NCBI GenBank assembly: GCA_900471515.1
Contig: UCFC01000019.1
Coordinates: forward strand, 124,001-188,000
Direction of reading: 5' to 3'
Source of the DNA: Hyphomicrobiales bacterium
GTDB taxonomy: Bacteria; Pseudomonadota; Alphaproteobacteria; Rhizobiales; Rhizobiaceae
DNA length: 64,000 nt
Part shown: one piece after another, positions 26,248 to 37,248 of the stretch
Numbering within the stretch: the first letter of the stretch is position 1
Layout: every line of letters starts with the position of its first letter
Notes under the pieces: model-generated
What the model was told of the DNA's origin: nothing
Databases searched by the model: none
What the model saw: only the letters and a program-made list of their open reading frames with translations
Program-made: the position numbers and the translations under genes

Positions 26248-29200
26248 TCAGGCAGCGTTCTCCTCCGCATCGACCTGAGCCGGCACTTCCGCCGGCTTCT
26301 TGCGCCAGCGTCGCAACACGACGTAGAAGACCGGCGTCAGGAACAGGCCGAAGATCGTCACGCCCAGCATGCCCGAGAATACGGCCGTGCCGAGCGACTG
26401 GCGCATCTCGGCACCGGGGCCGGTGGCGATGGCCAGCGGCAGGACGCCGAAAATGAAGGCGAAGGCCGTCATCAGGATCGGGCGCAGGCGCAGATGGCTG
26501 GCCTCGATGGCGGCATCGACGACGCTTTTGCCTTCTTCCTCCGCCTGCCTTGCAAACTCGACGATCAGGATGGCGTTCTTGGCCGCAAGGCCGATCAGCA
26601 CGATCAGGCCGATCTGCGTGAGGACGTTGTTATCCATTCCCCTCAGCGATACGCCGATCAGCGCGGCCAGGACGGCGAGCGGAACGATGAGGATGATCGC
26701 CAGCGGCAGGACCCAGCTTTCATATTGCGCCGCAAGCGCAAGGAAGACGAAGATCACCGACAGGGCGAAGATATAGATGGCGGTATTGCCGGTGTGGGTT
26801 TCCTGATAGGCAAGTTCCGTCCACTCGAAGGTCGTTCCCGGCGGCAGGATCTGCGCTGCAAGGTCCTCCATCTTCTTGATGGCGTCGCCGGTCGAGGTGC
26901 CGGGTGTCGGATTGCCCTGAAGCGGTACCGAGACATACATGTTGTAGCGCTGGACGAGCGCCGGACCGCTTGCATCCCTGATGTCCATCAGCGTGCCGAG
27001 GGGCACCAGCGCGCCGGTTGCCGATCTTACCTTCAGGGCAAGGATGTCGTCCCTGTCCATGCGGTATTGCCGGTCGGCCTGGGCGCGGACCTGGTAGACG
27101 CGGCCGAACGCGTTGAAATCGTTCACATAGGCGACACCCAGGTTGATGGAGAGCGCGTTGAAGATGTTGGGGATCGGCACGTTCAGGAAACGCGCCTTGT
27201 CGCGATCGATCGCCAGGAAATATTGCGGGCTGGCGTCCGAGAATGTCGTGAAGACGCCGGTGAGGCCCGGCGTCGTGGCCGCGGCACCCATCATCTGGCG
27301 GGCAAGGCCCAGGACACGCGTCATATCGGCGTTTTCAAGATCGGAAATCTGCATCTTGAAACCGCCGGAATTGCCGACGCCGCGAACGGACGGCGGCGGG
27401 ATGGCAATGATGAAGGCTTCCTGGATGCTCTGCAGCTTGCCGTAAAGCTCGCCGATGATCTTGTTTGCCGTCTCGCCGCCCTCTTCACGTTCGGCGAAGG
27501 ATTTGAACGGCACGAAGACGACGCCGGCATTCGAAGCGTTGGTGAAGGTCGCGCCGCTGAAGCCGGCAAATTGCACGGCATTGCCGACGCCCGGTACGGT
27601 ACGGGCGATGTCGCCGACCTGTTTGACGACGGCATCGGTGCGCGCAAGCGAGGCACCGTCCGGCAGCTGGATGACGATGATCGCGTAGCCCTGGTCCATG
27701 GTGGGGATGAAGCCGGAGGGGACTTTCTGGCCCATGTACCAGGTCGCCCCGAGCAGGCCGGCAAAAGCGAGCAGCGAGCAGGTCAATCCGATCCAGCTGC
27801 TGACCAGATGCCGGACGATCCACGAATAGCCGGAGCTCATCCGGTCGAAGCCGCGGTTGAAGCCGTTCGCAAGGCCGCTTCCCAACTGCGAGAAGATGTT
27901 CCTGGGCTTGCTCTCGTGATCGTGCGTTTTCAAGAGAATACCGGCGAGAGCAGGCGAAAGTGTCAGCGAATTCAACGCGGAAATTGCGGTGGTGACTGAG
28001 ATCGTCACCGCAAACTGTCGGTAGAACTGGCCGGAAATGCCGGGAATGAAGGCCGTCGGCACGAATACCGCAATCAGCACCAGCGAGATGGCGACGACTG
28101 CGGTTCCGACTTCGTCCATCGTGACATGCGAGGCTTCCTTGGGCGACATGCCGCGCGCCAGGTTTCGCTCGACATTCTCGACAACCACGATGGCGTCGTC
28201 GACGACGATACCGATCGCAAGGACGAGGCCGAAGAGGGTCAGCATATTGAGCGAGAAGCCGAAGGCGAGCAGGACCGCAAAGGTGCCGATCAGCGATACC
28301 GGAATGGCGACGATCGGAATGATTGCCGTTCGCCACGATTGCAGGAAGACGAGCACGACGATGGCCACCAGGATCGCCGCTTCGGCGATCGTCCTGTAGA
28401 CCTCGCTGATCGAATCCGAGATGAATTCGGTCGTATCGTAGACGATGCGGTATTCCAGACCCTGGGGGAAATTCTGGGAGAGATCCTTCATGATCGCCTG
28501 GACCTGATGGGCGGTATCCAGCGCGTTGGTTCCCGGTCGGGCGAAGATGCCGAGGGCAACCGCCGGGTCGTTGTTGAGATAGCTGTTGGTGACGTAGTCC
28601 TGAGCGCCAAGCTCGATACGGGCGACATCCTGCAGGGACACAAGCCGGCCGCTGGCCGTCGATTTGACGATGACATAGCGGAACTGGCGCACGTCCGAGA
28701 AGCGTCCGTCCGTCCGCACCGTATATTCGAAGGCGTTCGGTCCGGTCACGGGCGGGGCGCCGATCTTGCCGCCGGACACCTGAACGTTCTGGTCCCTCAG
28801 CGCGGCCACGACGTCATCGGACGTCATTCCGTAGGCGGAAAGCTTTTCCGGATCCAGCCAGATACGCATCGAATACTGGCGTTCGCCGAAAAGCTGGACG
28901 TCGCCGACGCCGTCAAGGCGCACGAGCACGTCGCGGATGCGGTTGCGCGCATAGTTCGAGACGTAGAGCTGATCGTAACGGTGCGACGGCGAGAGCAGAT
29001 GCACGACCATCATCAGGTCGGGCGAACTCTTGTCGGTGGTCACGCCAAGGCGCTGGACCTCTTCGGGAAGGCGGGGAAGGGCGATGGACACGCGGTTCTG
29101 GACAAGAACCTGGACCTTGTCGAGATCGGTACCGAGCTTGAAGGTGATCGTCAGCGACATGGCGCCGTCGGCGCTCGAATAGGAAGACATGTAAAGCATG

Positions 29201-29427
29201 TCTTCGACGCCGTTGATCTGCTGTTCGAGCGGGGTCGAAACCGTATCGGCGATCGTCTGCGGGTCGGCGCCGGGATAGGAGGTGCGCACGACGATGGTCG
29301 GCGGGGCGATCTCGGGATATTGCGATACCGGCAATTGCGTATAGGCAATGCTGCCGACGACGAGGAGAAGGATCGAGATGACGGCCGCAAAGATCGGCCG
29401 GTCTACGAAGAAATGGGCAAATCTCAT
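26248..29427 (-). CDS. RND multidrug efflux transporter (HAE1/AcrB-MexF type)
   Basis: A 1059-residue inner-membrane proton antiporter. The N-terminus MRFAHFFVDRPIFAAVIS is the typical first helix; two large periplasmic loops and twelve helices follow. The paired aspartates of TM4 are present in [17 protein letters not shown]. Its start overlaps the stop of the upstream membrane fusion gene (29424-29427), so the two are co-translated. It expels drugs, dyes, solvents or plant phenolics through an outer-membrane channel encoded elsewhere. Confidence 0.95.
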   Translation of the reverse strand: MRFAHFFVDRPIFAAVISILLLVVGSIAYTQLPVSQYPEIAPPTIVVRTSYPGADPQTIADTVSTPLEQQINGVEDMLYMSSYSSADGAMSLTITFKLGTDLDKVQVLVQNRVSIALPRLPEEVQRLGVTTDKSSPDLMMVVHLLSPSHRYDQLYVSNYARNRIRDVLVRLDGVGDVQLFGERQYSMRIWLDPEKLSAYGMTSDDVVAALRDQNVQVSGGKIGAPPVTGPNAFEYTVRTDGRFSDVRQFRYVIVKSTASGRLVSLQDVARIELGAQDYVTNSYLNNDPAVALGIFARPGTNALDTAHQVQAIMKDLSQNFPQGLEYRIVYDTTEFISDSISEVYRTIAEAAILVAIVVLVFLQSWRTAIIPIVAIPVSLIGTFAVLLAFGFSLNMLTLFGLVLAIGIVVDDAIVVVENVERNLARGMSPKEASHVTMDEVGTAVVAISLVLIAVFVPTAFIPGISGQFYRQFAVTISVTTAISALNSLTLSPALAGILLKTHDHESKPRNIFSQLGSGLANGFNRGFDRMSSGYSWIVRHLVSSWIGLTCSLLAFAGLLGATWYMGQKVPSGFIPTMDQGYAIIVIQLPDGASLARTDAVVKQVGDIARTVPGVGNAVQFAGFSGATFTNASNAGVVFVPFKSFAEREEGGETANKIIGELYGKLQSIQEAFIIAIPPPSVRGVGNSGGFKMQISDLENADMTRVLGLARQMMGAAATTPGLTGVFTTFSDASPQYFLAIDRDKARFLNVPIPNIFNALSINLGVAYVNDFNAFGRVYQVRAQADRQYRMDRDDILALKVRSATGALVPLGTLMDIRDASGPALVQRYNMYVSVPLQGNPTPGTSTGDAIKKMEDLAAQILPPGTTFEWTELAYQETHTGNTAIYIFALSVIFVFLALAAQYESWVLPLAIILIVPLAVLAALIGVSLRGMDNNVLTQIGLIVLIGLAAKNAILIVEFARQAEEEGKSVVDAAIEASHLRLRPILMTAFAFIFGVLPLAIATGPGAEMRQSLGTAVFSGMLGVTIFGLFLTPVFYVVLRRWRKKPAEVPAQVDAEENAA

Positions 29428-30599
29428 TGGCTGCTCTCCGCACCGGCGGTTTCGGGCGGGGCGTCGGTACGCTGCTGCGGCAGCTCGCTCATCTGCGGCG
29501 TGACCTTTGAGCCGGGCCGGGCGCGGATCAGGCCGTTGACGACGATCGTCTCGGTGCCGTCCAGACCTTCGCGGATGACGCGGTAGCCGTAGAGCCGCGG
29601 ACCGGGCCGGACCGGCTTGGTCGATACCGTGCCGTCAGCGCCGACGACGTAAACGACGCGTTCATTCTGGTCCGAGCCGATTGCCTCGTCGGGAACAAGG
29701 ATGGCCTGGTAGGTATTGGAGGCCTCGATCTGAATGCGGCCGAAAAGACCGGGCTGGAGGACGAGATCGGGGTTGGGGAAACGTGCGCGCAGGCGGATGG
29801 TGCCGCTTTCGTTGTCGATCCGGTTTTCGGCGAAGTCGAGTTTGCCCTTGAACGGCTTGGCATTGGGATCGGAGATCGTGACCACGACATCCAGTCCGCC
29901 GCCACCCTGCTGCAGGTCCTTGCCGAGCTTGCGCGCCGTCTCGGCGAAATTCAGCAGCCGGCGCTCGTCGACGTCGAAATAAAAGTCGATCGGGTCGAGC
30001 GAAACGATCGTGGTCAGCACGGTCTGGTCGGTCTGTACCAGATTGCCGGCGGAGATCAGGCGGCGGTCGATGCGGCCGCTGAGGGGGGCGGTGATCTCCG
30101 TATATTCCATGTCGAGGGCCGCGCGGTCGGCGGCGGCCTGTGCGCCGCGGACATTGGCCTGGGCCGAATCGAATTCGCGGCGGCGGTCGTCCAGCGTCTG
30201 TGCCGACTGGCTGCCGCTCGAAGCAAGCGATTGCGCGCGTTTATACTGCGCATCGGCAAAAACCAGTGCCGACTTCGCTGCTTCAAGCGCGGCATTGGCC
30301 TGATTGAGCGCGGTGATGAACGGCCTTTGATCGATAACGAAGAGGCGGTCGCCTTTCTTCACCAGCGCACCGTCAGTGAAGTCGATTTCCTGCAGATAGC
30401 CGCCGACCCGCGACCGTACCGAAACCTCGTCGACGGGTTCGAAGCGGCCGATGAACTCGTCGCTGTCGACCACGTCGCGCACGACGGGTTTGGCGACAGT
30501 GACGGGCGGGGGAGCAGGCGCCTGCTGCGCCTCAGCGATAAGCGGCAGGAAAGCGGCCAAGCAGCCGAGCGTCAATGTTTGTCGAAGCGAATAAGCCAT
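29424..30599 (-). CDS. RND efflux membrane fusion protein
   Basis: A 391-residue periplasmic adaptor. An N-terminal signal segment ends near AEAQQ (about residue 25). The lipoyl half-motifs (VRSRVGGYLQEIDF and ITAPLSGRIDRRLI) flank a coiled-coil hairpin of roughly residues 95-165, and the C-terminal barrel domains are complete. Pairs with the RND pump encoded next. The 494-base upstream region separates it from the divergent marR operon, so promoters for both probably lie there. Confidence 0.93.
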   Translation of the reverse strand: MAYSLRQTLTLGCLAAFLPLIAEAQQAPAPPPVTVAKPVVRDVVDSDEFIGRFEPVDEVSVRSRVGGYLQEIDFTDGALVKKGDRLFVIDQRPFITALNQANAALEAAKSALVFADAQYKRAQSLASSGSQSAQTLDDRRREFDSAQANVRGAQAAADRAALDMEYTEITAPLSGRIDRRLISAGNLVQTDQTVLTTIVSLDPIDFYFDVDERRLLNFAETARKLGKDLQQGGGGLDVVVTISDPNAKPFKGKLDFAENRIDNESGTIRLRARFPNPDLVLQPGLFGRIQIEASNTYQAILVPDEAIGSDQNERVVYVVGADGTVSTKPVRPGPRLYGYRVIREGLDGTETIVVNGLIRARPGSKVTPQMSELPQQRTDAPPETAGAESSQ

Positions 30600-30737
30600 T
30601 CCGGTCCCCCTTGCGGGCGGCCGAATGCAGCCGCCTGAACCTATGCCTGAGAAAAGCTGTCCATGCCTGCTGGAACGAAAGCATGAGCCTTCGTCCTAAG
30701 TCCGAATTCTACCCATGCGTGGCTGCCGGGAGATGAC

Positions 30738-30791
30738 AGGTGCAAGCCGGCACCTCGAAATCAACCGGAGGGAGAAAATCGCGATCTCCCT
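30738..30791. repeat. Two inverted repeats in the efflux intergenic region 30600-31093
   Basis: AGGTGC/GCACCT (30738-30755, 6-base loop) and AGGGAGA/TCTCCCT (30769-30791, 9-base loop) lie in the 494-base gene-free stretch between the RND adaptor and marR genes. The hexamer GGGAGA occurs two further times nearby. They may be regulator sites for the minus-strand RND operon. I see no gene in this stretch; a long plus-strand frame into marR has no family sequence before 31094. Confidence 0.35.
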
Positions 30792-31024
30792 AACCCTATG
30801 AAGGCAGACTATAAACGGGAGAATCCGAAAATTGCAAATGCCAATTGACCGCCCCGATTTGCAGTTCCGCAAACCCCGGCATTTCCGCCGATATCGCTCC
30901 ATCACGTTGCCGAGAGCGGTTTCTGCCGCTGCCCGGACGTTCGCAGGAAGCCGGATCGAAAGCTCCGCCTAACCGCGGACTGCGGCATTTTGGTCGCAGG
31001 TGCGGAATCTTGCGGTTGCATCCT

Positions 31025-31037
31025 TGTGCATTGCACA
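31025..31037. promoter_or_regulatory. Candidate MarR operator palindrome
   Basis: TGTGCA and TGCACA flank a single T, a 13-base perfect dyad 57 bases before the marR start. It is followed by an AT-rich stretch that could hold the promoter. MarR-family genes usually repress themselves from such sites. The symmetry is seen; function is inferred. Confidence 0.5.
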
Positions 31038-31093
31038 TGCTCAATATATCTACCAACATCATAAGGATGCTTATTACTAGCCGGCGAAGGTAT

Positions 31094-31558
31094 ATGACCA
31101 ACACTCCGACACTCGGTTTTCTTCTGCACGACGTCGCCCGCCTGCTGCGCAAGCGGTTCGAGCAGCGGGCAAAGGACCTTGGGCTGACACGGTCTCAATG
31201 GCAGACGCTCGCCTATCTCGCCAATAATGAGGGCATCCATCAGAGCGGGCTTGCCGAAATCCTGGAAATCGAGCCGATCACGCTGGTGCGCATTCTCGAC
31301 AAGCTTGCAGAGCGCGGCCTGATCGAGCGCCGCCAGCACCCCACCGACCGGCGTATCTGGCTGCTCTACATGCGTGAGGCCGCCCATCCGATCCTCGCCG
31401 AAATGCGCGAGCTCGGCGATGTGACGCGCGGCGAGGCATTGGAAGGCGTAACCCCCGAAGAGCGCGACCGGCTTTTTCACACCCTATCCGTAATGAAGAC
31501 GAACCTGGTGCAGGCGTGCCGGACCCCGGTCGCCGAGAATGAGACGAAACATGGCTGA
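31094..31558 (+). CDS. MarR-family transcriptional regulator
   Basis: A 154-residue winged-helix regulator. The recognition helix region reads QSGLAEILEIEPITLVRILDKL, and the wing has the family motif HPTDRRIWLLYM. It begins MTNTPTLGFLL with GAAGG upstream. The next gene starts inside its last codons, so it is the first gene of a marR-emrA-emrB operon and most likely represses it until a substrate binds, as EmrR (MprA) does in E. coli. Confidence 0.92.
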   Translation: MTNTPTLGFLLHDVARLLRKRFEQRAKDLGLTRSQWQTLAYLANNEGIHQSGLAEILEIEPITLVRILDKLAERGLIERRQHPTDRRIWLLYMREAAHPILAEMRELGDVTRGEALEGVTPEERDRLFHTLSVMKTNLVQACRTPVAENETKHG

Positions 31559-32774
31559 CAAATCCCCCTTGCGCGTCGTGTCCGACGCGAATGCCAAGAA
31601 TCCTGCCGACGAAAAAGAGATCCCGCAACAACCGGAAACGGTGGCTGAGGCGCCTTCATCCAATTCAGCGCCCGCGGCTGCCGCGGTGGCTGCGCCTGGC
31701 GGCAACAAGGTCCGCCGCCGGCGCAGCTTCACCCGCCCTGTCCTCTTTGCCCTGCTGCCCGTGGCGCTCGTCGTCGGCGGCTATTATTACGTCAATGGCG
31801 GCCAGGTCATGTCGACCGACAACGCCTATATCCAGGCGGACATGGTGGGCATCACGACCGATGTTTCAGGCATCGTCGCGCAGATCAACGTGCATGAGAA
31901 CGAGCAGGTCAAGGCGGGGCAGGTGCTTTTCAGCCTGCAGTCCGACGCCTTCAGGATCGCGCTTGACGGCGCCAGGGCCCAGCTCGGCGCGCAGCGCAAC
32001 CAGATCATGAACCTCAAGGCCAGCTACCAGCAGTCGCTTGCCGAGATCACCCAGGCCGAAGCCGATCTGCCCTATTACCAGGATCAGTTCGACCGGCAGC
32101 AGAGCCTCGTCAACAACGGCAGCGCGACGCAATCGGCCTATGACGAAGCCAAGCACAATCTCGAAGCCGCGCAGCAGAAGGTTTCGGTCGCCAAGGCGGA
32201 AGCCGCAACGACGCTCGCCCAGCTCGGCGGCAGCGCCGACCAGCCGGTCGAGGAAAACCCGCTCTACCTGCAGGCCAAGTCGCAGGTCGACAACGCTGAG
32301 CGCGAGCTCGACCACAGCGTCGTCAAGGCGCCTTTCGACGGTATCGTCACCAACGTAAACGCCTTGCAGGTCGGCTCCTACCTGCAGGCTTCGCAGCAGG
32401 CTTTCTCGCTGGTTTCGACCTCGCATCTTTGGATTGCCGCAAGCCCGAAGGAAACCGAGCTTACCTACGTCAAGCCCGGCCAACCGGTCGACATTTACGT
32501 CGATACCTATCCGGGCGTGATGTGGAAGGGCAAGGTCGAGAGCATCAGCCCGGCTTCCGGCTCCTCCTTCTCGCTGCTGCCGGCGCAAAATACGACCGGC
32601 AACTGGGTGAAGGTCGTGCAGCGCATACCGATGCGCGTCAGCATCGATGATGCCGAAGGCAAGCCGCCGCTTCGCGTCGGCATGAGCACGGTCGTCGAGG
32701 TCGATACCGGCCATGCGCGCGGCCTGCCCGATTTCGTCAACAACCTTCTCGGCCAGGGCAAGAGCCACGAGTAA
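31551..32774 (+). CDS. emrA: EmrA/HlyD-family membrane fusion protein
   Basis: A 407-residue adaptor for an MFS pump. A cytoplasmic Ala/Pro-rich N-terminus of about 60 residues precedes one transmembrane helix (residues 63-80), then the lipoyl and coiled-coil regions and VVKAPFDGIVTNVNALQVG. ATG 31551 overlaps the marR stop by 8 bases. EmrA spans the periplasm and links EmrB to an outer-membrane channel. The N-terminal extension is longer than in E. coli EmrA. Confidence 0.92.
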   Translation: MADKSPLRVVSDANAKNPADEKEIPQQPETVAEAPSSNSAPAAAAVAAPGGNKVRRRRSFTRPVLFALLPVALVVGGYYYVNGGQVMSTDNAYIQADMVGITTDVSGIVAQINVHENEQVKAGQVLFSLQSDAFRIALDGARAQLGAQRNQIMNLKASYQQSLAEITQAEADLPYYQDQFDRQQSLVNNGSATQSAYDEAKHNLEAAQQKVSVAKAEAATTLAQLGGSADQPVEENPLYLQAKSQVDNAERELDHSVVKAPFDGIVTNVNALQVGSYLQASQQAFSLVSTSHLWIAASPKETELTYVKPGQPVDIYVDTYPGVMWKGKVESISPASGSSFSLLPAQNTTGNWVKVVQRIPMRVSIDDAEGKPPLRVGMSTVVEVDTGHARGLPDFVNNLLGQGKSHE

Positions 32775-32779
32775 CGGCC

Positions 32780-34321
32780 ATGAGCAATGCTCCTGCATCA
32801 CCGGCAACCCCGGTTGCCAATCGCGGCGCGATCACGGCCTGCGTCATCCTGGCCGTCATCATGCAGGCGCTGGATACGACGATCGCCAACGTGGCGCTGC
32901 CCTATATCCAGGGCAGCGTTTCGGCGTCGGCCGACCAGATCAACTGGGTCTTGACCTCCTATATCGTCGCGGCTGCCATCATGACGCCGCCGTCGGGCTT
33001 CCTTGCCGCCAAGTTCGGCCGCAAGCGCGTGCTCCTGACGGCGATCGTCGGCTTCGTCGTCGCCTCCGTTCTTTGCGGTCTCGCGCAATCGCTGCCGCAG
33101 ATCGTTGCCTTCCGCCTGCTGCAGGGCCTGTTCGGCGCTTCGCTGGTTCCGCTCTCCCAGGGCATTCTCCTCGACATCTATACGGTCGAGGAGCGCGGCT
33201 CGGCCATGGCCTTATTCGGCGTCTCGGTCATGGTCGGGCCGGTTCTGGGGCCTGTCATCGGCGGCTGGCTGACGGACAATATCAGCTGGCGCTGGGTCTT
33301 CTACATCAACGTGCCGATCGGCGCGCTCGCCTTTGCCGGCATCGTCATCTTCGTTTCGGAGACGAAGAGGGATGCGCTCGCCAAACTGGACTGGTTCGGC
33401 TTCGGGATGATGAGCCTGTTCATCGCCGCGCTGCAGCTTTTCCTCGACCGCGGCGAGCAGCTCGACTGGTTCTCGTCAGGCGAAATCGTCATCGAAGCGA
33501 TCATCTGCGCGGCCGCCTTTTACCTGCTTCTGGTGCATACGCTGACGGCGGAAAAATCCTTCGTCAATCCGCGGCTCTTCCTCGACCAGAATTTCACCGT
33601 CAGCATGATCTTCATCTTCGTGATCGGCATCACCTATCTCGCCTCGCTGGCGCTGATGACGCCCTATCTGCAGACGCTGATGGGCTATCCGGTCATCACG
33701 GCGGGCATCGTCATGGGGCCGCGCGGCCTCGGGACCATGCTCTGCATGTTCATCGTCGGCCGGCTGATCGGCAAGGTGGATACGCGCTGGCTGCTGCTGC
33801 TCGGTCTCGGCCTGACTGCCTGGGCGATGTATGACATGACCGGCTGGACGCCCGACGTGTCGCAATGGACCATCGTGTCGGTCGGCTTCATCCAGGGGGC
33901 GGGCCTCGGCTTCCTCTTCGTGCCGCTGACGACGATTGCCTTTGCGACATTGCCGGCGCAGATGCGCGGCGACGGAACCGGCCTCTACAACCTGTCGCGC
34001 AACATCGGCTCCTCGGTCGGCATCTCGATCGTTTCGGCGCTGATCGTCGAGAACACGCAGAGCAACCACGAGTCGATCGCCGCCTATGTGACGCCGTTCA
34101 ACCGGGCCTTCGATGCGACGGCGGCGCAGGGCCTCAGCCCGCTGACCGCCGTTGGCCGGGCGGCGCTCAACGACGTCATCACGCTGCAGTCGACGATCAT
34201 CGCCTATATGGACGATTTCAAGCTGCTGATGCTGATGTCGCTTGCGGTGATGCCGCTGGTCCTGCTGCTGCGCAAGCCGAAGGCGGCGCCGGCCATGGAC
34301 CACAGCGCCGTCATGGAGTGA
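32780..34321 (+). CDS. emrB: EmrB-type MFS multidrug efflux transporter (DHA2 family)
   Basis: A 513-residue protein with about 14 predicted helices. LDTTIANVALPYIQG and the motif-A region GFLAAKFGRKRVLL are characteristic of DHA2 drug:proton antiporters, and the motif-C segment GPVLGPVIGGWLTDN is present. It follows emrA by 5 bases. Transcription should end at the palindrome 34373-34405, which lies inside the convergent glycosylase gene. Related rhizobial EmrAB pumps export plant-derived compounds; that this one does so is inference. Confidence 0.95.
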   Translation: MSNAPASPATPVANRGAITACVILAVIMQALDTTIANVALPYIQGSVSASADQINWVLTSYIVAAAIMTPPSGFLAAKFGRKRVLLTAIVGFVVASVLCGLAQSLPQIVAFRLLQGLFGASLVPLSQGILLDIYTVEERGSAMALFGVSVMVGPVLGPVIGGWLTDNISWRWVFYINVPIGALAFAGIVIFVSETKRDALAKLDWFGFGMMSLFIAALQLFLDRGEQLDWFSSGEIVIEAIICAAAFYLLLVHTLTAEKSFVNPRLFLDQNFTVSMIFIFVIGITYLASLALMTPYLQTLMGYPVITAGIVMGPRGLGTMLCMFIVGRLIGKVDTRWLLLLGLGLTAWAMYDMTGWTPDVSQWTIVSVGFIQGAGLGFLFVPLTTIAFATLPAQMRGDGTGLYNLSRNIGSSVGISIVSALIVENTQSNHESIAAYVTPFNRAFDATAAQGLSPLTAVGRAALNDVITLQSTIIAYMDDFKLLMLMSLAVMPLVLLLRKPKAAPAMDHSAVME

Positions 34322-34336
34322 TGGCGCATACCCGGC

Positions 34337-34933
34337 CTATCGGAACGGCTTGCTCAGATAGCGCGATCCCTGAATGCCGAAGCGCCATGGCGCTTCGGCA
34401 TTTTTCGTAATGCCAATCCGCTTGCCCGAGACGACGGGCAGGGGTGAGGAAGGCGAGAGCGCGTAGGGCGGCTGGTCGAGAGTGCGGTCGTTGACGGAAA
34501 TGTCGATGCCGAGCGCCTGGCAGAGCTTGCCGGGGCCGCTGCAAAGCTGCGTCAGCACATCGGTGCCGCGCCGTTCCATCATCGCCTGCAGGCCGATTTC
34601 CGGCTCCAGCGCACGGATCAGCACGGCCGAGCCCGGCGTGCAGACGAAGTTCAGGCACCAGTACATGCCGTAGATGCGGTAGATATAGACATTGCCGGGG
34701 CGGCCATACATGGCGCCGTTGCGCTTTGTCGGGCCGCGGAAACTGTGGGAAGCCTCGTCGTCGGGATAATAGGCTTCCGTCTCGGTGATCCGCCCGCCCG
34801 ACCCGCTGACCGTAAGGTGGCAGCCGAGCAGGTCGCGGGCGACCTCGATCGCATCGCGTTCGAAGAAATGGCGCAGGCTTTCCCCAGCAAGCGGGGCGGC
34901 GCCAACAGCGCCATTGATCATATCGCTCGTCAT
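34337..34933 (-). CDS. mpg: DNA-3-methyladenine glycosylase (AAG/MPG family)
   Basis: About 198 residues of the alkyladenine glycosylase fold. TETEAYYPDDEASHS carries the catalytic glutamate, MYGRPGNVYIYRIYGMYWCLN is the conserved core, and the C-terminus has RIGITKNAEAPWRFGI as in the family. It excises alkylated purines. Starts at 34951, 34933 and 34921 are all possible; ribosome sites are weak. The codons for KNAEAPWRFGI coincide with a perfect palindrome that acts as the terminator of the convergent emrB transcript. Confidence 0.9.
   Translation of the reverse strand: MTSDMINGAVGAAPLAGESLRHFFERDAIEVARDLLGCHLTVSGSGGRITETEAYYPDDEASHSFRGPTKRNGAMYGRPGNVYIYRIYGMYWCLNFVCTPGSAVLIRALEPEIGLQAMMERRGTDVLTQLCSGPGKLCQALGIDISVNDRTLDQPPYALSPSSPLPVVSGKRIGITKNAEAPWRFGIQGSRYLSKPFR
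34373..34405 (+). terminator. Intrinsic terminator for emrB, embedded in mpg coding sequence
   Basis: A perfect 30-base palindrome occupies 34373-34402 (13-bp stem AATGCCGAAGCGC, 4-base loop) and runs into five consecutive T bases on the plus strand, the classic form of a Rho-independent terminator. It is 52 bases after the emrB stop. On the other strand it encodes conserved C-terminal residues of the glycosylase, so the same bases serve two functions. Confidence 0.85.
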
Positions 34934-34956
34934 GGAGATTGCCGATAGCATCCTCT

Positions 34957-36285
<1,329 letters not shown>

Positions 36286-36405
36286 TGAGTTTGTTCGCAT
36301 TTTCCGGATAGTGATGCCGGATGATGGCTGATTATCCGCAAAGTGGAAAGGGGCATCTTCTCCTCATCGAAAGGGCGCTGCGGCGCCGAAGCAAAGGAGA
36401 AGGAA

Positions 36406-37146
36406 ATGTCTGCCAATCAAAACAAGGTCGCTCTCGTTACCGGCGCTTCCCGCGGCATCGGTGCTGCGATTGCCGAACGCCTCGCAACGGACGGCTTTAC
36501 CGTCGTCATCAATTATGCCGGCAACGCGGCGCTCGCCGAAGAACTGGCCCAGAAGATCGAGAAGGCTGGCGGCAAGGCGCTGACGGCGCAGGGTGACGTT
36601 GCCGATGCGGAGGCCGTGCGCCGCATGTTCGATGCGGCAGAGGCTGCCTTCGGCGGCGTCGACGTGCTGGTCAACAATGCCGGCATCATGCTGCTGTCGC
36701 GCCTTGCCGACGTCGATGACGCAAGCTTCGACCGCCAGATCGGCGTCAACCTGAAGGGCACGTTCAACACGCTGCGCGAGGCCGCCAAACGCTTGCGTCA
36801 CGGCGGCCGGGTCATCAATTTCTCAAGCTCGGTCGTCGGTCTGAAGCCGGAAAGCTACAGCGTCTATGCCGCGACGAAAGCCGCCGTGGAGACGATGGGC
36901 GCGATCCTCTCCAAGGAAATGCGCGGCCGCCAGATCACCGTCAACACGGTCGCCCCCGGTCCGACCGGCACCGATCTCTTCCTCAACGGCAAGTCCGATG
37001 AGCTGATCGACCGCCTCGCCAAGGCCAATCCGCTCGAGCGTCTCGGCACGCCCGAGGATATTGCCGGTGTCGTCGCCTTCCTCGCCGGCCCCGACGGCGC
37101 CTGGATCAACGGCCAGGTGCTGCGCGCCAACGGCGGCATGGTCTGA
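36406..37146 (+). CDS. SDR-family oxidoreductase (3-oxoacyl-ACP reductase-like)
   Basis: A 246-residue classical SDR: cofactor motif TGASRGIG at residues 12-19, NNAG, catalytic serine in FSSSVVGL, YAATK pair, and APGPTGT after it. ATG 36406 follows AAGGAGAAGG. Closest general type is the glucose/3-oxoacyl reductase group using NADP, but the substrate cannot be read. It is the probable target of the divergent LysR regulator. Confidence 0.88.
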   Translation: MSANQNKVALVTGASRGIGAAIAERLATDGFTVVINYAGNAALAEELAQKIEKAGGKALTAQGDVADAEAVRRMFDAAEAAFGGVDVLVNNAGIMLLSRLADVDDASFDRQIGVNLKGTFNTLREAAKRLRHGGRVINFSSSVVGLKPESYSVYAATKAAVETMGAILSKEMRGRQITVNTVAPGPTGTDLFLNGKSDELIDRLAKANPLERLGTPEDIAGVVAFLAGPDGAWINGQVLRANGGMV

Positions 37147-37155
37147 TGCTTTCGC

Positions 37156-37186
37156 CGTGGCGGCCTGAGTGCCGCCACGCTCTTTT
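37156..37186 (+). terminator. Hairpin terminator between the two SDR genes
   Basis: CGTGGCGGC (37156-37164) and GCCGCCACG (37171-37179) form a perfect 9-bp stem with a 6-base loop, followed by CTCTTTT. It starts 9 bases after the first SDR stop and should end or attenuate that transcript before the second SDR gene. Confidence 0.75.
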
Positions 37187-37248
37187 CCCGCATCCTTTCA
37201 ATCAACCCCGATCGAACAGCCACCTGCACGAACAGAAGGAACAGGACC

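Noticed and set aside
25852..27999. A 715-codon plus-strand frame running from the phosphatase into the RND gene
   Set aside because: Out of frame with the phosphatase and antisense to the pump.
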